Shown piece by piece: positions 13,147 to 19,642 of a stretch of DNA of 22,211 bases. The notes below the pieces were generated by a model, which saw nothing but the letters and a program-made list of their open reading frames with translations, was not told the DNA's origin and searched no databases. Positions within the stretch are counted from its first letter, which is position 1; every line of letters begins with the position of its first letter. The stretch spans positions 356-22,566 of IMG/VR virus record IMGVR_UViG_3300002460_000088; one strand, 5' to 3'. Position numbers and translations under genes: made by a program. Source of the DNA: a virus.

Positions 13147-14417
13147 TTCATCCTTCAGTTAAACCTCTAAAAGATTCCATTGAATCGATGCTGGTTTGGC
13201 GCAAAGAACGCATTCCTACGGTTTGTATTTGTGGTTGCGCTAGATGGGAGATCCTGGATCACATCCGACGGCCCTTGGTTGACTGCCATCTGGTCATCTG
13301 CCCAGACTGCGGGTTTGTTACCTATAGCCCACAGTTCCCTGATCTAGCAAGCTGGTATCGTGACCAAGTGCGTAGCCAATCGATTCATTTTCTGGAGACA
13401 AAAACCAATAAAGAATATAAACACGAGCGATTGTTGTTTAAGTGGCTCAAAGAGCTTGGCGTAAAGCCATTAGAGGTTTTGGATATTGGTTGCTCGGACG
13501 GTTATCTGCTAAAGATGATCCGGGAAAGATACAAAAGTCAGGTGACTGGAATTGAGGTTAATCCAGGGCATCGCAATTGGGGGAAGTATATGGATTGCTT
13601 AAACATCGTCCCAGACTTGAAGGAGCAGAAAGTCTTTGATTTGATCTGTTGCTACCATGTGTTTGAACACGTCCAGAGTCCGCTTGATTTTTTGATGTGG
13701 ATTACCAGATCGCTGACCGATGGTGGTTATCTGTATCTGGCTCTTCCTACCCTTAATCGAGTGCTGGATAACCCGGTTATTGAAGTGTTTTTCAAAGATG
13801 AACATATCAATTGGTTTACAGACGATTATCTAGTCGCATTACTGACATCTGTAGGCTTCAAGGTTGAGTTTATTGATAAGAAGCTATACGGCACAGCCAT
13901 GTTGATTAAAAAAGTGAACTGTGAAGGCGTAAGGCCCAAACTGTACACCCAGAACAGAGAGTTAATCGAGCGGCTAGGGCAAGCTTATGCGGTGAAGCGT
14001 CAAGCGGATTCGGTAGGAAATGACCGGGATAAGGTAAGGCAAATGTTGCAAGGGTCTTATAATTTATTCCCGAGGTTCCCGCATCTCATTATTCAGTATG
14101 CGGAAACGCTGGATTCGGTTGATAAAGAAGATTTGTTAATTGAATATCATAAAAACAACCCCGATATGTGGGAAATCAAGAACCAGCTGGCTCATCATTA
14201 TTATAAACAGAATAGTTTGGACAAGGCCAAACAGTTGTTCCTTGAACTTATTGACGAATTAGGGCCGCTGGAGGGAACTGTAACCAACCTGGCTTTTATC
14301 GATTACCGGGAGGGGCGGAAGATGGAGGCTATCCAGCGGTTATCACCAATAATTGACTCCATGCCCTGGAAGGTGAACCTGTTCAATATCCTCGCTAGCT
14401 GGGTTGCTGAACTCTAA
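13143..14417 (+). CDS. Zn-ribbon/SAM methyltransferase with C-terminal TPR
   Basis: 424 residues from the ATG at 13143 (ATGA overlap). Residues ~18-60 hold CICGC and CPDCGFVTYSP, a four-cysteine zinc ribbon seen at the start of C-methyltransferase-type proteins. The SAM domain has VLDIGCSDGYLLKMIRERY (motif I), VTGIEVNPGHRN, DLICCYHVFEHVQSPLDFLM and GGYLYLALPTL. The C-terminal ~130 residues are TPR-like (NQLAHHYYKQNSLDKAKQLF; NLAFIDYREGRKMEAIQRL), echoing the TPR of the protein at 5333. It is the last gene of the operon, just before the terminator, and probably methylates the glycan or its precursor. Confidence 0.8.
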   Translation: MIHPSVKPLKDSIESMLVWRKERIPTVCICGCARWEILDHIRRPLVDCHLVICPDCGFVTYSPQFPDLASWYRDQVRSQSIHFLETKTNKEYKHERLLFKWLKELGVKPLEVLDIGCSDGYLLKMIRERYKSQVTGIEVNPGHRNWGKYMDCLNIVPDLKEQKVFDLICCYHVFEHVQSPLDFLMWITRSLTDGGYLYLALPTLNRVLDNPVIEVFFKDEHINWFTDDYLVALLTSVGFKVEFIDKKLYGTAMLIKKVNCEGVRPKLYTQNRELIERLGQAYAVKRQADSVGNDRDKVRQMLQGSYNLFPRFPHLIIQYAETLDSVDKEDLLIEYHKNNPDMWEIKNQLAHHYYKQNSLDKAKQLFLELIDELGPLEGTVTNLAFIDYREGRKMEAIQRLSPIIDSMPWKVNLFNILASWVAEL

Positions 14418-14420
14418 AAA

Positions 14421-14469
14421 GAAGGGCACCATTGTTTTTGGGGGAAAAGGGGAATGATGCCCTTTTTTT
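14421..14469 (+). terminator. Bidirectional terminator ending the glycan operon
   Basis: GGGCACCATT (14424-14433) pairs with AATGATGCCC (14453-14462), apart from a mismatch near the middle, and is followed by TTTTTTT (14463-14469). On the other strand the hairpin is followed by TTCTTTTTAG, so it can also stop leftward transcription from the KilA-N operon. Confidence 0.85.
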
Positions 14470-14483
14470 ATCATAACATAGGA

Positions 14484-14758
14484 TTAAAGCAACACCAATT
14501 CAAACCGTTTATTTTTATCTTTGAATTGCAACAATTCTATTTTTTCGATGTATTTAGGACTATCGTCTGGGATAATCCCACTCCATATCAGATAGTCTAA
14601 CGGATATTTGAGACCCATGGCAAGTAGGTTGGTTTTTTATTTATTTTGACTCTCTGTATAGCCATCTCGTCCCATATCCTCGCCTTGACCTTGCTACGCT
14701 CCGCCCAATGCATTCTAAGCCAGACATTAGCCGTCGGTATTGCATCGAAGGGGATGAC
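14484..14758 (-). pseudogene. Broken RusA-like Holliday-junction resolvase
   Basis: Two adjacent frames carry the halves of a RusA-type protein. The N-terminal half (14758 down to a TAG at 14597-14599) contains IPFDAIPTANVWLRMHWAER, like the P-x-x-N-x-x-x-R-M-H-W-A region of RusA relatives, but has no start codon. The C-terminal half (14618 down to 14484) contains LDYLIWSGIIPDDSPKYIEK, matching the family's G-(I/V)-I-x-D-D-S-P end. They are offset by -1, and the middle segment with the catalytic D-x-D-N is missing. A deletion plus frameshift is the simplest reading. It lies at the end of the KilA-N operon. Confidence 0.65.
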
Positions 14759-14766
14759 GTAGGTGT

Positions 14767-14850
14767 TTAAGGGATTAGCATGTCATTGATCTTGAAAAAA
14801 ATGATATTATCTATCACGACAAATGCAGCAATAATGATTAACCATTTCAT
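14767..14850 (-). CDS. 27-aa membrane peptide
   Basis: MKWLIIIAAFVVIDNIIFF followed by a short polar end. One membrane helix; the start overlaps the upstream stop as ATGA (14847-14850). The coupling supports translation, but the length makes this tentative. Function unknown. Confidence 0.4.
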   Translation of the reverse strand: MKWLIIIAAFVVIDNIIFFKINDMLIP

Positions 14851-15005
14851 TTAAAATCGCCGTTTCGTCGGTCTTTGTAAAATTCTATAATTCTGTCTAT
14901 TTCCTTTAAAAAGTCGTCGTTGAACGCAATACCGGATTCGCCGAATCCTTTTCTCAGATGTGATATAACTTTTTCACGCATACTTAGCGCTATTATTTTA
15001 TTCAT
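14847..15005 (-). CDS. Small hypothetical protein
   Basis: 52 residues from the ATG at 15005, which has GGAG 6 bp upstream; a longer in-frame start at 15050 would add a Lys/Arg-rich stretch lying wholly inside the upstream gene. The protein is helical and charged (ALSMREKVISHLRKGFGESG; FLKEIDRIIEFYKDRRNG). It overlaps the KilA-N gene by 8 bp. Family not recognised. Confidence 0.5.
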   Translation of the reverse strand: MNKIIALSMREKVISHLRKGFGESGIAFNDDFLKEIDRIIEFYKDRRNGDFK

Positions 15006-15639
15006 TTTTTCTCCTTTTTTCTTCTTTCGCCTTCCCGATCCCAACTTCAATTGCTGTTTCTAAATTGGTTGTTAAATCAGCGGCGATGGCAATATATTGG
15101 TGCATTCTATCTCGCAACATTAGTTGTTGTTCATCGGCAGTTTGCCACCTATCATCGTCTGGCTCAACGCCGCATTCACACGCAACACGTTTTGCAACTA
15201 CAGAAATAATGTTGCAAAAATCATATTTCGCATAGTTAGGATTATTATAGATTGAGCCTGCCATTATCTTAAAACTGTCTCCGCTAGAATTCCTGTATTT
15301 AAGCAAATTGTCTTTTAGCCATTGGTATACTTTTAATTTCAAACCAGGGTGCATCCACAACGCAATATCCATAAATAATATTGGATGTACCCAGGTATTG
15401 CCGTATCGTCCCATTGACGATCTTTTAATAACTCCAAATTCTTTCTCCATTTCGGTAATAAATTCTTTGGTTTTTTCATGGTTGAAATATTCAGTTAACG
15501 TAACTTCTCTTAATCCAGATTCTTTTCGATATTTATTACCAATTTTTATCAAATCTGTTGCAGATATAAATTCGCTTTTACTTTTTTGTCTCACTTCCAT
15601 GCCGAACAGCTCACGCTTCATTACTACTTCAGTATTCAT
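14998..15639 (-). CDS. KilA-N domain protein (phage antirepressor type)
   Basis: 213 residues. The N-terminal ~115 residues match the KilA-N fold: FISATDLIKIGNKYRKESG, then TLTEYFNHEKTKEFITEME, and the hallmark WVHPILFMDIALWMHPGLKL with VYQWLKDNLL. KilA-N proteins bind DNA and in many temperate phages act as antirepressors or host-toxic early regulators. The C-terminus (residues ~120-213) is not recognised; it is partly helical with a Lys/Arg-rich end. The gene has its own promoter (15669-15697) and an AGGTGAT ribosome site, and it heads a short operon. Regulation of the lysis/lysogeny or early/late switch is likely but inferred. Confidence 0.85.
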   Translation of the reverse strand: MNTEVVMKRELFGMEVRQKSKSEFISATDLIKIGNKYRKESGLREVTLTEYFNHEKTKEFITEMEKEFGVIKRSSMGRYGNTWVHPILFMDIALWMHPGLKLKVYQWLKDNLLKYRNSSGDSFKIMAGSIYNNPNYAKYDFCNIISVVAKRVACECGVEPDDDRWQTADEQQLMLRDRMHQYIAIAADLTTNLETAIEVGIGKAKEEKRRKNE

Positions 15640-15655
15640 ATATAATCACCTATAT

Positions 15656-15701
15656 CCTGTTTTGGTTTATTATAAATAAAAAAAGAATTATTGTAAACAG
15701 G
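15656..15701. promoter_or_regulatory. Inverted repeat flanking the KilA-N promoter
   Basis: CCTGTTT (15656-15662) and AAACAGG (15695-15701) form a 7-bp inverted repeat. One arm sits at the predicted transcription start and the other over the -35 box, a layout suited to a repressor that bridges the promoter. Short, so tentative. Confidence 0.3.
15669..15697 (-). promoter_or_regulatory. Promoter of the KilA-N operon
   Basis: On the minus strand TTTACA (15697-15692), a 17-bp spacer, and a perfect TATAAT (15674-15669). The start would fall near 15662, about 23 bases before the ATG at 15639. It uses the same boxes and spacing as the replication promoter at 19244-19272. Confidence 0.75.
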
Positions 15702-15715
15702 AATTTGGTTATCAT

Positions 15716-16093
15716 TTAACCAAACCTTTCCCCCTCCCGGTCATAACGCATTAAACTTTGCAAAAAGATACTCCGCCCTTTCCAGGCTTCGGCTTCCAAA
15801 GCAAACGACGGCTCGATCTTTTTCCAATACTCGTACTTATCGAAGGTATCGATAAACTCGTCACGTTGCTCGAAGTCAGGGTCGGTCATGGCGGTTAGGA
15901 TACACATTTCCATACCGATATTCTTTTTAAAAGATTTATACGTCGCAATCCGTTGGGCCAATAGTTTCATGTATTTGACCTTATAAATAGCATGATTCCT
16001 ACACGCTTCTTTGTAAGCCTCCACGGCTGTCATGAGGCAACCGTGGATCTTTTCAAGCTCCGTTCTGATGGTGATAGAATCTATTTCCCCCAT
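15716..16093 (-). CDS. Hypothetical protein of the replication operon
   Basis: 125 residues, family not recognised. Largely helical and charged: TELEKIHGCLMTAVEAYKEA, then VKYMKLLAQRIATYKSFKKN, and an acidic stretch DPDFEQRDEFIDTFDKYEYW near the middle. It overlaps the previous gene by 13 bp and is the last gene of the replication operon before the KilA-N promoter. No catalytic motif seen. Confidence 0.6.
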   Translation of the reverse strand: MGEIDSITIRTELEKIHGCLMTAVEAYKEACRNHAIYKVKYMKLLAQRIATYKSFKKNIGMEMCILTAMTDPDFEQRDEFIDTFDKYEYWKKIEPSFALEAEAWKGRSIFLQSLMRYDREGERFG

Positions 16094-16359
16094 CCAAAAC
16101 TCTTAGAGGTACCTATAGTACCAGTTGTGGATTCAACTTCTTTTTCTGAGACTTCTTTACCGATAATATGATTGATAACATGGGCCAATGCCCGTAGTTC
16201 GGCTAGTGTAAAAAAGTCACTGTTGGTCCATTTACCATCTTGACCCTTGGTGCTTTTCTGAAACTTAACAGAATAGGACTTCCCCCCTTGATAGTCCCCC
16301 TCAAATAGAGTCGCTTCAACGTTCCCTAATTTGTATCTTTTTACTGGTTTGCTTGCCAT
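16081..16359 (-). CDS. Small PC4-like/ssDNA-binding-like protein
   Basis: 92 residues from the ATG at 16359, which is preceded by AAGGAGGAAG; a longer in-frame start at 16401 overlaps the upstream gene. The core YKLGNVEATLFEGDYQGGKS and YSVKFQKS followed by FFTLAELRALAHVINHIIG (strands then a helix) matches a widespread small protein with PC4-like strand-strand-helix character, suggesting single-strand DNA binding. The C-terminal ~20 residues are Thr/Ser/Gly-rich and end in FGWGK, reminiscent of flexible partner-binding tails. The call is by pattern only. Confidence 0.5.
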   Translation of the reverse strand: MASKPVKRYKLGNVEATLFEGDYQGGKSYSVKFQKSTKGQDGKWTNSDFFTLAELRALAHVINHIIGKEVSEKEVESTTGTIGTSKSFGWGK

Positions 16360-16382
16360 TTCTTCCTCCTTATTTTTACTAC

Positions 16383-17120
16383 TTATGTCCCAATTCTCCA
16401 TTCAGGTTCTGCCCAATCCGATGCCCAGTCCAATGGCTCTGACATTGCGGCTATTTGTCCGTACTCATTGAAATATGCCTTTACTATTCCCGGGATAGTA
16501 ATAAAAAGAGCATTTTCTAATGAGAAGGTTGCGTTACAGGTAAAATTAAAAGAACCTGTCCATACAGCATATGGCTTTATTTCTGTGGTACATTCATTAT
16601 GTTGTATTTTGGCGAATACTACAAATTTATTATGCATCCTTGGAAACGCGGGGGCTTTATCTCTATTATTATTCCCCACGCATCGAACCGATTCAAATGT
16701 GGGATCACTTAAACTTGACATATATTTTAGAATATTAGGAAATAAATACCTTTCTATATTTAATTTTAACTTTGAATATTTTTTTCTTAACAGTTGTTTC
16801 CATTCCAATTTGTTCCAATGTTTGCCAATATCAGGGCGCAAAAAGTCTTCTTTTTGGATGATTATTGATACGTTAGATAATTTCCCCAGGGCGTCGAGGA
16901 TGTCATATTCAGTAAACCAGGCAATTGCCCCGAATACAGCGTCCGCCTCGGCAATATGTGATAATAGTTTGCTTTTAATATCTCTAAAATAAACCGATAC
17001 ACCTTTAGTTGACGACGTGCTGTTGTCTGAAAACTCTACACCAAAAGTCTCGTCTTTCTCTATTTTTAAATGTAATTTATTCATGTCTTCAGGCACATAT
17101 TGGCGCGTTGTTACTACCAT
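16383..17120 (-). CDS. Phospholipase D-like domain protein
   Basis: 245 residues with GGAG 8 bp before the start. Around residues 50-95 it has LLSHIAEADAVFGAIAWFTE and LGKLSNVSIIIQKED, the usual first half of a PLDc_2 domain. The active segment is MHNKFVVFAKI (H-x-K, residues ~157-167), followed by AVWTGSFNFTCNATFSLENA, the G-S-x-N partner motif. The canonical H-x-K-x4-D has Ala where Asp is expected. A single motif implies a dimer. PLD-type proteins include nucleases; here, directly after the helicase gene, a DNA-processing or host-targeting role is possible. It overlaps the small downstream gene only in that gene's non-preferred start. Confidence 0.7.
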   Translation of the reverse strand: MVVTTRQYVPEDMNKLHLKIEKDETFGVEFSDNSTSSTKGVSVYFRDIKSKLLSHIAEADAVFGAIAWFTEYDILDALGKLSNVSIIIQKEDFLRPDIGKHWNKLEWKQLLRKKYSKLKLNIERYLFPNILKYMSSLSDPTFESVRCVGNNNRDKAPAFPRMHNKFVVFAKIQHNECTTEIKPYAVWTGSFNFTCNATFSLENALFITIPGIVKAYFNEYGQIAAMSEPLDWASDWAEPEWRIGT

Positions 17121-17135
17121 CTTTTTATCTCCTTT

Positions 17136-18275
17136 TTATTTTTCGTTAAATTGGTTTATATCCGAGTTATATTCTAATTTAATCGTTTTCAAAAAGTTAT
17201 TTTTTGATCTATTTTTTGCAACCTCGCAATGTGTTAATTCTTTTTGCCCTGTCATGGGTCTTGATAAAAGAAAAATAACATCAGCTTCCTCCTCAAGTGA
17301 ACCAGAACCCTTTAAATTATACGTTTTTGGGGATTTATCATCGGTTGTTCTGTTCAGTTGGGCGTTGCAAAAGATGGGGGTTTGGTGTTCTATACAAAGC
17401 AATTTAAGTTTCCTGGCGACATGAGTAAATCTGGAATACTCAGTGTCACCCTCATCACTGGTTATTTTATTAAATTGATCAATATAAATCGCCTTATATT
17501 TATTCGATGCCATTGTTCTGGAGAGCATATTGAGTGTTAGTTTTCTAGGCGTAGAGATAAATAAATTGTCATGGTTAAAAAATGGGCCGTAGTGAGTTAG
17601 TTTGCGTTTTATTTGAGAAGCAGACATTTCCATGCTCAAATATAATATTTTACCAACTCTCGAATTATTCATTGCAAGCTGGCATGAAAAAGTAGTCTTT
17701 CCAACAAATGCTCTGGCAGCAATAATAATTAACATATTTGGCTCTACAACAACTGAATTATCAATCGATTGGAACCCTGTTCTTAACCCAACATCCTGAA
17801 TTTTATCTAAACTTATTTCAGAGACGGCTAACCCGGAAATCGCGTCAGTAAACTGATCTTCATTTTTTGTAACGATTCGTTTCATTTCCTCTATTTTTGA
17901 TTCCAGAGTTAACAAAGCCTGATTATGTCCTAAGTTGTTTAAATCATGTATAAATTCACGTTCTAGTTTTTTTTGTTTGATACTCTGGTACATATACAGG
18001 GCCTGTGAAAGTTGCCAAGGAATGATGGTGTCACAAATAATATCTAATAGATGGTCCAGGTTTTCTTTACCCATGGATAACCGATACTTATTCCAAATAT
18101 TTAAACCAGCTGTATCTCGCAATTCATCATAATCGATTGTCCGCATCGCGTTGATAATCATCCAGGCATCATCCGTAAAATCCTGATTTGTTAAATCATC
18201 AAACAGATGAACGTAAGACGGGTTTCTAAATAAACAGTTCATAAAATATTCTTCATCAACCGTTGTTTTAAGCAT
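17136..18275 (-). CDS. dnaB: DnaB-like replicative helicase
   Basis: 379 residues from the ATG at 18275, which overlaps the upstream stop by 8 bp; an earlier in-frame start at 18341 lies inside the previous gene. The N-terminal part (YFMNCLFRNPSYVHLFDDL) resembles the DnaB N-domain. The RecA-like core has Walker A ARAFVGKTTFSCQLAMN, Walker B YKAIYIDQFNKI, and IFCNAQLNRTTDDK with GSGSLEEEADVIFLLSRP, the helicase motif 3/4 region. It would unwind DNA at the phage fork as a hexamer. The upstream initiator gene probably loads it. The Walker A loop is A-x-x-x-V-G-K-T rather than the common S-M-G-K-T, a minor variation. Confidence 0.9.
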   Translation of the reverse strand: MLKTTVDEEYFMNCLFRNPSYVHLFDDLTNQDFTDDAWMIINAMRTIDYDELRDTAGLNIWNKYRLSMGKENLDHLLDIICDTIIPWQLSQALYMYQSIKQKKLEREFIHDLNNLGHNQALLTLESKIEEMKRIVTKNEDQFTDAISGLAVSEISLDKIQDVGLRTGFQSIDNSVVVEPNMLIIIAARAFVGKTTFSCQLAMNNSRVGKILYLSMEMSASQIKRKLTHYGPFFNHDNLFISTPRKLTLNMLSRTMASNKYKAIYIDQFNKITSDEGDTEYSRFTHVARKLKLLCIEHQTPIFCNAQLNRTTDDKSPKTYNLKGSGSLEEEADVIFLLSRPMTGQKELTHCEVAKNRSKNNFLKTIKLEYNSDINQFNEK

Positions 18276-19038
18276 CTTCCGGCTCCACAGCGTTAAGGTT
18301 ACGATAACCCATGCGCTCATCGTAAGCTTTTTCCGAATCATACTCTAGCCAAGTATCCCAATCTTTGAACCAGCGACTGGATAATTGAATAAAACCGTTG
18401 GTGTAACGTTCAGAACTTTTATAGTTTTTCAGCGCAACAACTATATCTCCGGCAGAATGCCCATTGTTGGTAATCTTGGAAAATAATTCTTGGCACCATT
18501 GTTTTTTATCTCGGCGCTCCGCCGGATATTGGGACCATAAGTCAAGAAACTCCGTTGTATAGTTTATTTGTTTTCCCTTACTTGCTGGTTTTTTCTTTTG
18601 GTTTGATTCTAAATTAGTTTTTTGATCATCCACCTCCCCCACTTGTTGGGGGAATATAGGGGGTGTATTTTCTTTTTCTTTTTGGTTTACTTTTTCTTTT
18701 ATATTATCTAATATAATATTATCTAATATAATATAATCTGCTCCGTCAGAATGACTGTCGGTTTTACTATCTGGTCTGTCCTCTGGTCTGTCCTCAGACT
18801 TTTTAGATGTATAATGAGTACGAGCTGTTTTTCTATGGGTTTTTACAGAATTTATATCCGCCTGAATAAACTCTAATTCGTTTAAAGGATCAATATTATA
18901 ATCATTTTTTGTTGTAAAAATTGGGGGCAATTGTTCATACTGGGCGCATAACGCCCTGATTCTCAATCGAGCAATCAATTCAGAATCCGCGCAACCCGGA
19001 AACAACAACTCATTGATATCCACCTTAAACCAATTCAT
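18268..19038 (-). CDS. Phage replication initiator/helicase loader
   Basis: 256 residues from the ATG at 19038, ATGA-coupled to the HTH gene. The N-terminus (MNWFKVDINELLFP) and helical part to residue ~70 suit a DNA-binding replisome organiser. A long polar linker (residues ~80-160) is rich in Asp/Lys/Arg and contains the DNA repeats of the candidate origin. The C-terminal FLDLWSQYPAERRDKKQWCQ and FIQLSSRWFKDWDTWLEY match the conserved end of phage helicase-loader proteins. It likely binds the repeats in its own gene and brings in the downstream helicase, as lambda O does. The exact family is not certain. Confidence 0.7.
   Translation of the reverse strand: MNWFKVDINELLFPGCADSELIARLRIRALCAQYEQLPPIFTTKNDYNIDPLNELEFIQADINSVKTHRKTARTHYTSKKSEDRPEDRPDSKTDSHSDGADYIILDNIILDNIKEKVNQKEKENTPPIFPQQVGEVDDQKTNLESNQKKKPASKGKQINYTTEFLDLWSQYPAERRDKKQWCQELFSKITNNGHSAGDIVVALKNYKSSERYTNGFIQLSSRWFKDWDTWLEYDSEKAYDERMGYRNLNAVEPEDA
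18660..18793. repeat. Candidate replication origin (tandem repeats inside the initiator gene)
   Basis: Within the linker-coding part of the initiator gene lie two exact 15-bp tandem copies of ATATTATCTAATATA (18701-18715, 18716-18730) with a degenerate third, flanked on the left by a T/C-rich tract (18666-18700) and on the right by two exact 12-bp copies of TCTGGTCTGTCC (18770-18781, 18782-18793). An AT-rich melting element beside iteron-like repeats in the initiator gene is the lambda-type origin layout. The 15- and 12-bp periods keep the reading frame, so simple coding repeats are the alternative. Confidence 0.45.
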
Positions 19039-19226
19039 GATTCCTTGCTCCACATTTTTCGATTAACAAAATTTACCTTTTTTTGATAAAATCCTTTCCC
19101 TTTACTCAACCCTAATTTTTTGGCGTAATAGTTAATACATGTTCGGGACACTCCTAATTTATCGCCTAAAGACTGAGCCGTATTTTTAAAAAACATCTCT
19201 TCAAATTCTTTCGTTGTAATCTTCAT
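19035..19226 (-). CDS. Small HTH DNA-binding protein
   Basis: 63 residues with AAAGGAGG just before the ATG. A helix-turn-helix is visible at residues ~17-40: AQSLGDKLGVSRTCINYYAK, ending in KLGLSKGKG. The C-terminus is basic. It is the first gene after the promoter at 19244 and is ATGA-coupled to the initiator, so it may autoregulate the replication operon. Similar small HTH proteins act as Cro-like or excisionase-like regulators; which of these applies cannot be told. Confidence 0.7.
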   Translation of the reverse strand: MKITTKEFEEMFFKNTAQSLGDKLGVSRTCINYYAKKLGLSKGKGFYQKKVNFVNRKMWSKES

Positions 19227-19243
19227 TTTAACCTCCTTTCATG

Positions 19244-19272
19244 ATTATATCTGATCTTTTCTATTCTGTAAA
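19244..19272 (-). promoter_or_regulatory. Promoter of the replication operon
   Basis: On the minus strand TTTACA (19272-19267), a 17-bp spacer, and a perfect TATAAT (19249-19244). Transcription would start near 19237, leaving a very short leader that contains the GGAGG ribosome site (19232-19239 region). The terminator of the preceding operon ends directly upstream. Confidence 0.75.
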
Positions 19273-19368
19273 AAACAAAACATAGAGCCGGGGACTGTTG
19301 TGACTTGGTTAGAGTTATCCCCGGCTGTATATTCCCATAAATAATAAATTGAAACCCAGGTCACAACA
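19273..19368 (-). terminator. Terminator with a possible pseudoknot at the end of the recombination operon
   Basis: On the minus strand AGCCGGGGA (19326-19318) pairs with TCCCCGGCT (19294-19286) and is followed by CTATGTTTTGTTTTTT, a plausible terminator although the loop is long (23 nt). The loop contains CCAAGTCACAACA (19308-19296), which can pair over 13 bp (one G-U) with TGTTGTGACCTGG (19368-19356) upstream of the hairpin. The order A, B, A', B' is that of a pseudoknot. The stop of the upstream small gene (19315-19317) lies in the loop, so ribosomes could influence folding. Confidence 0.6.
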
Positions 19369-19531
19369 ATCCCATCCTACATCATAATCCAATCGTTGTA
19401 AATAGCGTTTCACCTTTTCAGTTATTCGATATTTTCGAATATCTGTTCTTGATTTTTCGTCGTAAACGAATATTAGTAAATATCCCCCTCCCCCCTAGTT
19501 GCTTCGCCTCAAGACCGAACGTACCAAACAT
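19315..19531 (-). pseudogene. Small gene with a frame break at a G-run
   Basis: An ATG at 19531, 3 bp after the previous stop, opens a frame (MFGTFGLEAKQLGG) that runs into a G-rich tract (GGGGGGAGGGGG on the minus strand, 19495-19484). Continuing in the frame shifted by +1 gives a protein-like sequence (YLLIFVYDEKSRTDIRKYRI; KVKRYLQRLDYDVGWDCC; LLFMGIYSRG) to a TAA at 19315-19317, about 72 residues in all. Without the shift the frame ends after ~37 residues. Possible causes are a sequencing error in the run, a real mutation, or frameshifting/slippage. Family not recognised. Confidence 0.5.
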
Positions 19532-19534
19532 TGG

Positions 19535-19642
19535 CTATATTTTCCTTTGTAGGATCGTGTTTAAAAAATTAGAATTATCTATTGGTCTCATACTATCAAT
19601 TAATATTTCTAACTCATGTCTACAATCTGGTGACTTGTTCAT
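19535..19642 (-). CDS. 35-aa hypothetical protein
   Basis: ATGA overlap with the preceding stop (19639-19642). Residues: MNKSPDCRHELEILIDSMRP followed by a polar/hydrophobic end with TILQRKI. The coupling supports translation. No function can be suggested. Confidence 0.4.
   Translation of the reverse strand: MNKSPDCRHELEILIDSMRPIDNSNFLNTILQRKI

Noticed and set aside
15656-15701. Integration (att) site near the KilA-N promoter
   Set aside because: Only a 7-bp inverted repeat is seen and there is no integrase or tRNA end in the window.
16468-17540. Plus-strand open frames across the PLD-like and helicase genes
   Set aside because: They are antisense to genes with clear domain motifs and lack ribosome sites.
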